Below, in pieces: positions 6,718-16,987 of a stretch of DNA of 20,464 nt. The stretch covers positions 1 through 20,464 of the forward strand of contig JBNJEU010000030.1 of assembly GCA_051746205.1 (NCBI GenBank). Direction: 5' to 3'. This stretch comes from Thiohalospira sp051746205. Its GTDB lineage: Bacteria; Pseudomonadota; Gammaproteobacteria; Thiohalospirales; Thiohalospiraceae. Each line of letters begins with the position of its first letter. The first letter of the stretch is position 1. Made by a program: the position numbers and the translations under genes. The notes under the pieces were generated by a model that worked only from the letters and a program-made list of their open reading frames with translations, did not search any database and was not told where the DNA came from.

Positions 6718-8034
6718 TCAACTGGTTTCAATGGCCAGCCCCGTCCCCGCGGCCAGCTTCGCAAAGCCGGGGAACGAGGTGGCGACATTGGTACATTCGG
6801 TAACCGTGACCGGCTCCGAGGCCACCGCTCCGGCCATGGCGAAGGCCATGGCGATCCGGTGGTCGTCGTGGCTGGCCACGGTGCCGCCGCCGAGGGTTCC
6901 GCCCTCGATGACGATGCCGTCCTCGGCCGGCTCGGCGCGCACCCCCAGGGTCGCCAGGCCATCGGCCATCACCTGGATCCGGTCGCACTCCTTCACCCGC
7001 AGCTCCCGCGCCCCGGTCAGCCGCGTGGTTCCCTCGGCCACCGCCGCGGCGACGAAGATCGCCGGGAACTCGTCGATGGCCAGCGGCACCAGCGACTCGG
7101 GGATGGTGATCCCGTGCAGCGGGGCATGGCGCACGCGCAGATCGGCCACCGGCTCGCCACCGACCTCGCGGGCGTTCTCCATGGTGATGTCGCCGCCCAT
7201 GGTCCGCAGGATGTCGATCACCCCGGTGCGCGTGGGATTGATGCCGACGTGCTCCAGCAGCAGTTCGGAGCCGGGGGTGATGCTCGCCCCCACCAGGAAG
7301 AAGGCGGCCGAGGAGATGTCCCCCGGGACGTCGATGTCGGCGGCGCGCAGCGGCGCGCCACCCTCGAGACAGACCCGCTCGGCCCTGCGCCGGACCGGGT
7401 AGCCGAATCCGGAGAGCATGCGCTCGGTGTGATCGCGGGTCGGCGCCGGCTCGGTGACGCAGGTCTCGCCGGCGGCGTAGAGACCGGCCAGCAGCAGCGC
7501 CGACTTCACCTGGGCCGAGGCCACCGGCAGATCGTAGTCGATTCCGGTCAGCGCCGCGCCGCCGTGGATCCGCAGCGGCGGCCGGCCACCCTCGGCGGTT
7601 TCGATGCGCGCGCCCATGGTCGCCAGCGGCTCGGTGACCCGCCCCATGGGCCGCCGGCTCAGCGAGGCGTCCCCGCGCAGTTCGCAGTCGAACGGCTGCG
7701 CCGCCAGCAGCCCGGTCAGCAGTCGCATGGAGGTCCCGGAGTTGCCCAGTTCCAGCGGCGCCGCCGGCGCTTTCAGACCGGCGCGACCGGCGCCGTGGAC
7801 CACCACCTCGCCGTCGGCATCGGGGCCGTCGATGGTCACCCCCATGGCGCGGAAGGCCTCCAGGGTGGCGAGGTTGTCCGCCCCGGTGAGAAAGCCCTGG
7901 ATCCGCGTCGTCCCCTCGGCGATGGCGCCGAGCATGATGGCGCGATGGGAAATGGACTTGTCCCCGGGAACCCGCAGGCGCCCGCGCAGGGGCCCGCCGG
8001 AGGCAATCTGGAATCGTTCCGCCAACGCCGTCAT
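6718..8034 (-). CDS. aroA: 3-phosphoshikimate 1-carboxyvinyltransferase (EPSP synthase)
   Basis: AroA joins phosphoenolpyruvate to shikimate 3-phosphate, the sixth shikimate-pathway step. The 438-residue protein has GDKSISHR at 24-31 (PEP/shikimate site, K26), LELGNSGTSMRLL at 94-106, SLSRRPMGRV at 124-133 and ASAQVKSALLLAGL further on. The RPMGRV and QVKSA forms follow the class II (CP4/Bacillus-like) branch rather than the E. coli class I form. Residue 100 is glycine, where the glyphosate-insensitive CP4 enzyme has alanine. GAGG lies seven bases before the ATG at 8034 and overlaps the tyrA stop; nine bases separate the two genes. In Pseudomonas the equivalent TyrA and AroA are fused; here they are separate. 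Confidence 0.97.
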   Translation of the reverse strand: MTALAERFQIASGGPLRGRLRVPGDKSISHRAIMLGAIAEGTTRIQGFLTGADNLATLEAFRAMGVTIDGPDADGEVVVHGAGRAGLKAPAAPLELGNSGTSMRLLTGLLAAQPFDCELRGDASLSRRPMGRVTEPLATMGARIETAEGGRPPLRIHGGAALTGIDYDLPVASAQVKSALLLAGLYAAGETCVTEPAPTRDHTERMLSGFGYPVRRRAERVCLEGGAPLRAADIDVPGDISSAAFFLVGASITPGSELLLEHVGINPTRTGVIDILRTMGGDITMENAREVGGEPVADLRVRHAPLHGITIPESLVPLAIDEFPAIFVAAAVAEGTTRLTGARELRVKECDRIQVMADGLATLGVRAEPAEDGIVIEGGTLGGGTVASHDDHRIAMAFAMAGAVASEPVTVTECTNVATSFPGFAKLAAGTGLAIETS

Positions 8035-8043
8035 CAGAACACC

Positions 8044-8904
8044 TCAGCCTAGGAATCGATCCCGGGCCTGTTTGGCCCGGGAAAAGAGGGAGTGGAGGAA
8101 GTCGCCGTCGCCGGCCTCCACGGCCTGCTCCAGTCGCCGCAGTTCTTCCCGGAAGCCCGCCAGGGCGGGGAGCAGCGCGTCGCGATTGTGCAGACAGATG
8201 TCGTGCCACATGGTCGGATCGCTGGAGGCGATGCGGGTGAAGTCGCGAAAACCACCGGCGGCGAAATCGAAGATCTCCTCGACATCGTCGCGCCGCGCCA
8301 GCGAATCCACCAGGGCGTAGGCCAGCATGTGCGGCAGGTGGCTGGTGGCCGCCAGCACCGCATCGTGGTGCGCCGGCGTCATGCTCACCACCTCGGCGCC
8401 CAGAGCGGACCAGAAATGGTCCGCCGCGGCGATCGCCCCCGGCGAGCTGGCGGCCGTCGGCGTGATGATCACCCGCCGCCCCCGGAACAGCCCGGCATCC
8501 GCCGCCTCCGGACCACTGGCCTCGTTGCCGGCAATGGGGTGGGCCGGCACGAAGCCGGGCGGCAGCTCGCCGAAGGCCGCTTCGGCGGCCGCGACCACGC
8601 TCGCCTTGGTACTGCCGGCGTCCATCAGCACCGTCGCCTCTTCCAGGTGCGGAGCCAGCTCGGCGAAGACCGCCGCCATCGCCCCCACCGGCACCGCCAC
8701 CAGCACCACATCGGCGCCGGCCAGCGCCCGGGCCGGATCGGTCTCGGCCCGGTCCACCAGCCCCAGTTCGCGGGCCCGCGTCACCGTTCCGCCCGCGCGG
8801 CCGAGACCGACCACCTCGCCCACCGCGCCGACGTGTCGCAGGGCGGCGATCACCGAACCGCCGATGAGGCCGGTCCCGACCACCACCAGGCGTTCCACCC
8901 GCAT
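8044..8904 (-). CDS. tyrA: Prephenate dehydrogenase
   Basis: TyrA oxidatively decarboxylates prephenate to 4-hydroxyphenylpyruvate, the committed step to tyrosine (or arogenate to tyrosine, depending on specificity, which the sequence does not settle). The 286-residue product starts at the ATG at 8904, whose A is the last base of the hisC stop (TGATG); GGAGG lies just upstream inside hisC. An N-terminal Rossmann motif VGTGLIGGS (residues 9-17) binds NAD(P). DAGSTKAS, then HPIAGNEASG and SHLPHMLAYALV in the second half, are the substrate-site motifs of the family. There is no chorismate mutase and no ACT domain, so this is the compact monofunctional type. The frame stays open far upstream inside hisC, but that part is low-complexity and not credible. 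Confidence 0.96.
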   Translation of the reverse strand: MRVERLVVVGTGLIGGSVIAALRHVGAVGEVVGLGRAGGTVTRARELGLVDRAETDPARALAGADVVLVAVPVGAMAAVFAELAPHLEEATVLMDAGSTKASVVAAAEAAFGELPPGFVPAHPIAGNEASGPEAADAGLFRGRRVIITPTAASSPGAIAAADHFWSALGAEVVSMTPAHHDAVLAATSHLPHMLAYALVDSLARRDDVEEIFDFAAGGFRDFTRIASSDPTMWHDICLHNRDALLPALAGFREELRRLEQAVEAGDGDFLHSLFSRAKQARDRFLG

Positions 8905-10034
8905 CACGTCCCCTCCGGCACCGCCGCCAGCGCCTCGTCCAGCGCGGCCAGCACCCGGGCGTTCTCCGCCTCGCTTCCAATGGTCGCGCGCAGATGGCGC
9001 GGCAGGCCGTACTCGGCCATGGGCCGCAGGATCACCCCCTGGTGCAGCAGCGCCTCGTGGACCGCCGCCGCGTCGCGTTTGCTGTCGAAGGTGACGAAAT
9101 TGGCCACCGACGGGATCCAGTCGAGCCCGCGCGCCGCCAGCCCGGCGGTGAGCTGGGCCATGCCGGTGCGATTCACCGCCAGGGTGCGGCGGATGTGCTC
9201 GCCGTCGTCCAGCGCCGCCAGCGCCGCCGCCTGGGCCGGGGTACTGGTATTGAACGGCGGGCGCACCCGGTTGAGCAGGTCCGCCACCTCCGGCGAGCTC
9301 ACCCCGTAGCCGATCCGCAGCCCGGCGAGCCCGTGGATCTTGGAGAAGGTCCGCGTCACCAGCAGGTTCGGGAACGTGTCCAGCCACCTCGTGGCGTCGG
9401 GGTAGTCGTCGGCCCCGAGCCCCGGATCCCCGGCGTACTCGAAATAGGCCTCGTCCACCACCACCAGGACATGCTCCGGCATCCCCCGGATGAAGGCGTA
9501 CAGCGCCTCGCGCCCCACCCACGTGCCGGTGGGATTGTTCGGGTTGGCGATGAACACCACCCGCGTGCGCTCGGTCACCGCCGCCGCCATCGCCTCGAGA
9601 TCGTGGCCGAAGTCCCGTGCCGGCACCGCCACCCCGGTCCCTCCGGCCAGGCGGGTCAGCAGGGGATAGAGGGCGAAGGCGTGTTCGGAGTAGACCACCT
9701 CGTCCCCCGGGGTCACGAAGACGCGCACGGCAAAGTCCAGCAGATCGCTGGAGCCGTTACCGAGGGTGATCGCGTCCGCCGGCCGCTCCAGATCCACCGC
9801 CAGCCGCGCGCGCAGGGCGAAACCCGCACCGTCCGGATAGACGGCGATGGAGTCCATGGCGGCCTCGGTCGCCTGGACCGCCGCCGGACTCGCGCCCAGC
9901 GGATTCTCGTTGGAGGCGAGCTTGATGGCGTCGCTGATCCCGTATTCCCGCTGCAGCGTCTCCAGCGGCTTGCCCGGGACATAAGGGGCGAGCCGGCGCA
10001 CCCCGGGAGCGGCATACTCGGTGATGGAACTCAT
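8904..10034 (-). CDS. hisC: Histidinol-phosphate / aromatic aminotransferase (HisC family)
   Basis: PLP-dependent class I/II aminotransferase of the HisC family, 376 residues. The N-terminal segment IKLASNENPLG (37-47), ANPNNPTG (163-170), VVVDEAYFEYAG and the PLP-lysine motif TRTFSKIHGLAGLRIGYG with K232 are clear. By family it converts imidazole-acetol phosphate to histidinol phosphate. Its place between pheA and tyrA, away from any his gene in view, suggests it mainly transaminates phenylpyruvate and hydroxyphenylpyruvate; the hisC paralogue in the Pseudomonas supraoperon has been discussed this way. The start at 10034 has AAGG eight bases upstream. It lies 32 bp after pheA and overlaps tyrA by one base. 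Exact substrate preference is inference. Confidence 0.94.
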   Translation of the reverse strand: MSSITEYAAPGVRRLAPYVPGKPLETLQREYGISDAIKLASNENPLGASPAAVQATEAAMDSIAVYPDGAGFALRARLAVDLERPADAITLGNGSSDLLDFAVRVFVTPGDEVVYSEHAFALYPLLTRLAGGTGVAVPARDFGHDLEAMAAAVTERTRVVFIANPNNPTGTWVGREALYAFIRGMPEHVLVVVDEAYFEYAGDPGLGADDYPDATRWLDTFPNLLVTRTFSKIHGLAGLRIGYGVSSPEVADLLNRVRPPFNTSTPAQAAALAALDDGEHIRRTLAVNRTGMAQLTAGLAARGLDWIPSVANFVTFDSKRDAAAVHEALLHQGVILRPMAEYGLPRHLRATIGSEAENARVLAALDEALAAVPEGT

Positions 10035-10066
10035 GGGATTACCTTCGCTGCGTTCTCTCGTGGCCT

Positions 10067-11167
10067 TCAGGTGGCGGCCCGGGGATAGGAGCCGAGGATC
10101 CGGAAGAACGACGCGTCCGCCTCCAGCTCCGCCAGGGCCCTGGCGACGACCGGATCGTCACGATGGCCCTCGATGTCCAGATAGAACAGATAGGCCCAGA
10201 CCCCCTGGCGCGACGGCCGCGACTCCACCCGGGTCAGGTTGATGCCGTGGCGCGCCAGCGGCGCCAGCAGCCCGTGAAGCGTGCCCACCTTGTTGGGGCT
10301 GGAGACCACCAGCGTGGTCTTGTCGGCGCCGCTGGGTGCGCTGTCCTCGGGGCCGAGCACCAGGAAGCGGGTGGTGTTGTCCGGCTCGTCCTCGATGTTG
10401 CCGGCCAGCACCGGCACCCCGTAGTGCTCCCCCGCCGCCGCGCTGGCGATCGCCGCCGCGCCGTCCTCGGTGGCGGCCAGCCGCGCCGCCTCGGCATTGC
10501 TGGTCACCGCCACCCGCTCGGCACCGGCCAGATGGGTATCGAGCCATTCGCGGCACTGGGCCAGCGACTGGGCGTGGCTGTAGACCCGCCGCACCGCCGC
10601 CAGCGTGTCGACGCGGGCGAGCAGCTGCTGGTGGATCCGCAGGATCACCTCGCCGCAGATCGCCAGCGGCGTGCGCACCAGGGTGTCCAGGGTGTGGGTG
10701 ACCACCCCCTCGGTGGAGTTCTCCACCGGCACCACGCCGAAGTGGGCGGCGCCGGCGGCGACCTCGCGAAAGACCTCGGGGATCGCCGTCTGCGGCGTGG
10801 TCGAAACGGCATGGCCGAAGTGCTTCAGCGCCGCCGCCTCGGTGAAGGTCCCCTCGGGACCGAGGTAGGCCACCGTCTGCGGCCGTTCCAGCGCCAGACA
10901 CTCCGACATCACCTCGCGGAACAGGCGGACCACCGCCTCGTCGGACAGCGGCCCGGCGTTGCCGTCGCGAACCTCGCGCAGGATGCGCGCCTCGCGCTCG
11001 GGCCGATAGAAGGCGCCGTCGCTGGCCCCGTCGGCGCGCTTGATCTCGGCGACCTTCTGGGCCAGCGCCGCCCGCTCGTTGAAGAGCTGCAGCAGTTCGG
11101 CGTCGATGGCGTCGATGCGCGCCCGCTGGGCGCTCAGGGCCGCCTCGCCCCCCCCGTTCCCGGCCAT
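10067..11167 (-). CDS. pheA: Bifunctional chorismate mutase / prephenate dehydratase (P-protein)
   Basis: PheA turns chorismate into prephenate and then phenylpyruvate for phenylalanine synthesis. The 366-residue protein has three parts. An AroQ-type chorismate mutase occupies about 10-93 (RARIDAIDAELLQLFNERAA, then YRPEREARIL). The prephenate dehydratase domain covers about 98-275, with YLGPEGTFTEAAA, VPVENSTEGVV and the catalytic TRF at 266-268. An ACT domain runs over about 284-362, with PNKVGTLHGLL and ESRPSRQG (315-322), the phenylalanine-binding region, so feedback inhibition is likely. The length is normal for the family. The ATG at 11167 is two bases after the serA stop and lacks a good Shine-Dalgarno, pointing to translational coupling with serA. 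Confidence 0.97.
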   Translation of the reverse strand: MAGNGGGEAALSAQRARIDAIDAELLQLFNERAALAQKVAEIKRADGASDGAFYRPEREARILREVRDGNAGPLSDEAVVRLFREVMSECLALERPQTVAYLGPEGTFTEAAALKHFGHAVSTTPQTAIPEVFREVAAGAAHFGVVPVENSTEGVVTHTLDTLVRTPLAICGEVILRIHQQLLARVDTLAAVRRVYSHAQSLAQCREWLDTHLAGAERVAVTSNAEAARLAATEDGAAAIASAAAGEHYGVPVLAGNIEDEPDNTTRFLVLGPEDSAPSGADKTTLVVSSPNKVGTLHGLLAPLARHGINLTRVESRPSRQGVWAYLFYLDIEGHRDDPVVARALAELEADASFFRILGSYPRAAT

Positions 11168-11169
11168 TT

Positions 11170-12336
11170 CTACAGGACGCGCACGGCCAGGACACCCTCG
11201 GTGCCCCGCATCTCGGCGAGGACCGCTTCGGGGATGGGCTGATCCACGTCCACCAGGGTGCAGGCCAGCTCACCCTTCGACTTGTTCAGCATGTCGAGGA
11301 TGTTGATCCCGGCCTCGGCCAGATCCGTGGAGATCTGTCCCACCATGTTGGGGATGTTGGTGTTCACCACCATCAGGCGGTGGGCCCCGTCGGTGCGTTC
11401 CAGCTGGATCTCGGGGAAGTTCACCGAGTTGCGGATGTTGCCGTTCTCCAGATAGTCGCGCAGCTGATCGGCGACCATCACCGCGCAGTTGTCCTCCGCC
11501 TCGCCGGTGGACGCCCCGAGATGGGGGAAGGCCACCACCTGCGGATGGTGGCGGTTGTCCTCGGTGGGGAAGTCGTGGAGATAGGCCTGCAAGTGGCCCT
11601 CGTCCAGCGCCTGCATCACCGCATGGTCGTCGACGATGCCGTGACGGGCGAAGTTCAGGATCACCGCGCCCTTCTTCATGGAGCGGGCGCGATCGGCGTT
11701 GAGCAGGTGGCGGGTGGCATCGACGAGCGGCACATGGAAGGTCACGAAGTCGGACTTGGCCAGCAGGGCATCGACATTGGGCGCCTTCTCGACCTCGGCG
11801 GGGAGCTGCCACGCCCCCTCGACGGTGAGACCCGGGTCGAAACCGATGACATTCATGCCCAGCGACAGGCCCGCCTCGGCCACCGAGCGGCCGATGGCGC
11901 CGAGGCCGACCACACCGAGGGTGCGGCCGGGCAGTTCGAAGCCGGCGAAGCGCTTCTTGCCGTCCTCCACCGCCTTGTCCAGCGCCTCGGCGCGCTCGCC
12001 CCGATCCCGGGTGTACTGCCACGCCGGCAGCAGGTTGCGGGCGCCCATCAGCATGGCCGCCAGGACCAGCTCCTTGACCGCGTTGGCGTTGGCGCCGGGG
12101 GCGTTGAACACCGGCACCCCGCGCGCGCTCATGGCGTCCACCGGGATGTTGTTGACCCCGGCGCCGGCACGGCCGACGGCGCGCACCGAATCGGGCAGAT
12201 CCATGTCGTGCATGTTGGCCGAGCGCACCATGATGGCGTCGGGCTCGGTCACCGACGAGGCGACCTCGTAGTGATCCCGGGGGAAGCGATCGAGTCCCAC
12301 CGGCGAGATGTTGTTCAGCGTCTGGATCGTCCACAT
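11170..12336 (-). CDS. serA: D-3-phosphoglycerate dehydrogenase
   Basis: SerA oxidises 3-phosphoglycerate to 3-phosphohydroxypyruvate, the first step of serine synthesis and the substrate maker for SerC next door. The 388-residue protein has the D-2-hydroxyacid dehydrogenase fold: RAGAGVNNIP near 57-66, the NAD motif VGLGAIGRS at 143-151, the catalytic arginine in NFARHGIVDD (R231), glutamate around 259 and FPHLGAST with H272. An ACT domain occupies about 318-388. The beginning TIQTLNNISPVGL resembles the shorter Firmicutes/Bacteroidetes-like SerA rather than the E. coli 410-residue form. The start was placed at the ATG at 12336 because GAGG lies eight bases before it; a GTG at 12345 overlaps that site. 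The gene sits 12 bp after serC and two bases before pheA. Confidence 0.95.
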   Translation of the reverse strand: MWTIQTLNNISPVGLDRFPRDHYEVASSVTEPDAIMVRSANMHDMDLPDSVRAVGRAGAGVNNIPVDAMSARGVPVFNAPGANANAVKELVLAAMLMGARNLLPAWQYTRDRGERAEALDKAVEDGKKRFAGFELPGRTLGVVGLGAIGRSVAEAGLSLGMNVIGFDPGLTVEGAWQLPAEVEKAPNVDALLAKSDFVTFHVPLVDATRHLLNADRARSMKKGAVILNFARHGIVDDHAVMQALDEGHLQAYLHDFPTEDNRHHPQVVAFPHLGASTGEAEDNCAVMVADQLRDYLENGNIRNSVNFPEIQLERTDGAHRLMVVNTNIPNMVGQISTDLAEAGINILDMLNKSKGELACTLVDVDQPIPEAVLAEMRGTEGVLAVRVL

Positions 12337-12348
12337 GGGTGTCACCTC
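12337..12348 (-). promoter_or_regulatory. Ribosome binding site deciding the serA start
   Basis: Read on the minus strand, GAGG at 12348-12345 is followed by TGACACCC and then ATG. The competing upstream GTG (12345-12343) uses the last base of this site and so has no ribosome site of its own at proper spacing. Confidence 0.65.
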
Positions 12349-13422
12349 TCAGCCGTTGCGCTTCTCGAAGTCCGCCATGAAATCGACCAGAGCGTCGATC
12401 CCGGCCTCCGGCATGGCATTGTAGATGCTCGCCCGCATGCCACCCACCGAGCGGTGGCCCTTCAGGGTCACCAGACCGTTGGCCGCGGCCTCCTTGAGGA
12501 AGGTCTCGTCGAGATCCGGCTTCGCCAGGGTGAACGGCACGTTCATCCAGGAGCGATGGGCCGGGCGCACCGGGTTGGCGTAGAACTCGGAGCCGTCGAT
12601 GGCGGCGTAGAGCTTCTCGGACTTGCGCCGGTTGATGGCGGCCATGCCCTCCAGACCACCGAGCCCCTGCAGCCACTCGAAGACCAGCCCGGCCAGATAC
12701 CAGCCGTAGGTCGGCGGGGTGTTGTACATGGAGTCGGCGTCGGCCTGGGTCTTCCAGTCGAGCATGATCGGCGTGCCCTCGCGGGCGTGGCCGACGAGAT
12801 CGTCGCGGACGATGACCAGGGTCAGGCCGGCCGGACCGATGTTCTTCTGCGCCCCGGCGTAGATCACGCCGAAACGGCCGACGTCGATGGGCTGCGACAG
12901 GATGGTGGAGGACATGTCCGCCACCAGCGGCACATCACCGGTATCCGGGATGTAGTCGAAGGCCAGCCCCTCGATGGTCTCGTTGGGGGTGTAGTGGACG
13001 TAGGCGGCGTCGGCCGAGAGGTTCAGCTCGCTCTGCGTCGGGACGTAGGTGCCGTCGGTGGTGCCGGCGTCGTTGACGGTGCAGAAGCGCTTCGCCTCGG
13101 CCACCGCCTTCTTCGACCACGAGCCGGTGTTGATGTAGTCCACCGTCTGCCCCGGTGCGGCCAGGTTCAGCGGCACCGCGCCGAACTGCTGGCTGGCGCC
13201 GCCCTGGAGGAACAGCACCCGGTAGTTGTCCGGGATGTTCATCAGCTTGCGGACATCCGCCTCGGCCTTCTCGGCGATGGCCATGAAGTCCTTGCCGCGA
13301 TGGCTCATCTCCATCACCGACATGCCGGTATCGCCGTACTCGACCAGTTCGGCCTGGGCCTTCTGCAGGACCGCCTCCGGCAGGGCCGCCGGACCGGCGC
13401 TGAAATTGAATACGCGTGCCAT
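12349..13422 (-). CDS. serC: Phosphoserine aminotransferase
   Basis: SerC (PdxF) transaminates phosphohydroxypyruvate to phosphoserine and also acts in pyridoxal phosphate synthesis. The 357-residue product opens with the family start RVFNFSAGPAALP, continues with EMSHRGKDF (38-46) and LFLQGGASQQF (70-80), and holds the PLP lysine K193 in YAGAQKNIGPAGLT. Its end has GHRSVGGMRASIYNAMP, which binds the substrate phosphate. A GGAG about nine bases before the ATG at 13422 supports the start. It follows gyrA by 52 bp without an obvious terminator between them, and is followed by serA, so the first two serine enzymes are co-transcribed. Confidence 0.97.
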   Translation of the reverse strand: MARVFNFSAGPAALPEAVLQKAQAELVEYGDTGMSVMEMSHRGKDFMAIAEKAEADVRKLMNIPDNYRVLFLQGGASQQFGAVPLNLAAPGQTVDYINTGSWSKKAVAEAKRFCTVNDAGTTDGTYVPTQSELNLSADAAYVHYTPNETIEGLAFDYIPDTGDVPLVADMSSTILSQPIDVGRFGVIYAGAQKNIGPAGLTLVIVRDDLVGHAREGTPIMLDWKTQADADSMYNTPPTYGWYLAGLVFEWLQGLGGLEGMAAINRRKSEKLYAAIDGSEFYANPVRPAHRSWMNVPFTLAKPDLDETFLKEAAANGLVTLKGHRSVGGMRASIYNAMPEAGIDALVDFMADFEKRNG

Positions 13423-13474
13423 GGAATCGTGCTCCCGTAGTCAGGGTTGGTGTCGTGGATGCGGGTGCCGCGCC

Positions 13475-16066
<2,592 letters not shown>

Positions 16067-16140
16067 CGGGCCTCGGGCTGGTCCTTTTTGTCCGGGTTGA
16101 ACGGGTGTGGCCTTTCTTGGAGGTCCAAATCAATCGCCCG

Positions 16141-16149
16141 ATTCTACCA
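16141..16149 (-). promoter_or_regulatory. Extended -10 promoter element for gyrA
   Basis: On the minus strand the sequence TGGTAGAAT gives a TGn extended motif plus a 5-of-6 match to TATAAT (-10 at 16146-16141). It would start transcription near 16134, leaving a leader of about 70 bases. No good -35 is present at 16-18 bases, which is typical of extended -10 promoters. The rest of the 162-bp gap holds the palindrome at modC's end and no coding potential that I recognise. Confidence 0.5.
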
Positions 16150-16202
16150 CGCCCCTTCCCGGAAAGGCATCCCGTTCCCGTGCCCTCCTCGCCGGCCCCG
16201 CA

Positions 16203-16226
16203 GGAAAGGGGACCGTCCCCTTTTCC
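16203..16226. repeat. GGGGAC-type palindrome after modC (possible terminator or REP-like element)
   Basis: AAAGGGG (16205-16211) and CCCCTTT (16217-16223) form a 7-bp stem around the loop ACCGT, extended by GG/CC with a one-base bulge. It begins three bases after the modC stop, so it may act as that operon's terminator, although only three Ts follow on the minus strand. GC-flanked palindromes of this GGGGAC/GTCCCC form recur as intergenic repeats in many genomes; whether this one is repeated cannot be seen in this window. Confidence 0.5.
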
Positions 16227-16228
16227 GC

Positions 16229-16987
16229 TCAGCCCAGGGTGATGCCGCTGATCAGGTCGTGGACCTCCCGGTCCGCCTCCAGCGCCGCCGAGGCGTTGGC
16301 GCCGTGGGCCAGCGGCAGATCGGGACGAGCCAGCATCGCCCGCAGCGGCCCCTCGGCCCGCAGGCGGCCCGCCTCGAGCAGCAGCATGTGGTCGGCCAGA
16401 CGGCTGACCTCCTCCAGGCTGTGGCTGACCAGCAGCACCGGGATCACCAGTTCGCCGTGCAGCCGCTCCAGATACGGCATGATCTCGGCCTTGCTGATGG
16501 CATCGAGCGCGGCCAGCGGTTCGTCCATCAGCAGCACCCGAGGGCTGGTCAGCAGCGCACGCCCGATGGCCACGCGCTGGCGCTGGCCACCGGAGAGCTG
16601 GTCGGGCAGCCGTCGGGTCAGCTCCCCCAACCCGAGCAGCTCCACCACATCCCCCGGCTCGATCCGGCGCTCCGCGGCCGGGATGCGCCGCAGGCCGTAC
16701 TCCAGATTGCGCTGTACATTCAGATGGGGAAACAGGCGCCCCTCCTGGAACACATAGCCGATGGGGCGCCGCTCCGGCTCGAGAAAGCACCGGGCGTCCT
16801 GCCAGACCTCGCCCTGCACACGCAGGTGGCCACGCACGCGCCGCTCCAGTCCGGCGATGCATCGCAGCAGGGTGGTCTTGCCGCTGCCGGAGCGGCCGAA
16901 CAGCGCGGTCATCCCGCGCCCCGGGATGGTGCCGGCCAGCTGCAGGTCGAACTCCTCCCGCCGGAGGTGGAAATCCAGCTCGATCAC
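16229..16987 (-). CDS. modC: Molybdate ABC transporter ATP-binding protein, lacking C-terminal Mop/TOBE domain
   Basis: ModC is the ATPase that powers molybdate uptake by ModAB. The 252-residue protein has a complete nucleotide-binding domain: Walker A GRSGSGKT (31-38), Q-loop YVFQE with Q81, signature LSGGQ (131-135), Walker B VLLMDEP (151-157) and H189 in VSHSLEE. RLFPHLNVQRNLEYG (84-98) and PLAALDAISKAEIMPYLERL are typical of ModC. Family members usually have about 350 residues, ending in a molybdate-binding Mop/TOBE domain; here the protein stops at SGITLG, just where that part should begin. The start is GTG at 16987 in a four-base GTGA overlap with the modB stop. Uptake may still work, since many ABC ATPases lack the domain, but feedback by bound molybdate would be lost. 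Confidence 0.92.
   Translation of the reverse strand: MIELDFHLRREEFDLQLAGTIPGRGMTALFGRSGSGKTTLLRCIAGLERRVRGHLRVQGEVWQDARCFLEPERRPIGYVFQEGRLFPHLNVQRNLEYGLRRIPAAERRIEPGDVVELLGLGELTRRLPDQLSGGQRQRVAIGRALLTSPRVLLMDEPLAALDAISKAEIMPYLERLHGELVIPVLLVSHSLEEVSRLADHMLLLEAGRLRAEGPLRAMLARPDLPLAHGANASAALEADREVHDLISGITLG

Noticed and set aside
6728..8980. 750-codon minus-strand frame across aroA and tyrA
   Set aside because: It is a shifted frame of two genes with full catalytic motifs and is rich in Arg, Gly and Ala without domain structure.
11170..12676. 468-codon alternate frame over serA and serC
   Set aside because: Arg/Gly/Pro-rich shadow of real genes with conserved active sites.
13423..13474. Terminator between gyrA and serC
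   Set aside because: The 52-bp gap holds only short imperfect inverted repeats and no T-run; read-through looks possible.
16229..16231. Frameshift explaining the short ModC
   Set aside because: Reading on past the stop in the same frame gives no Mop-like sequence, and the space before the gyrA promoter is too short for the missing hundred residues.
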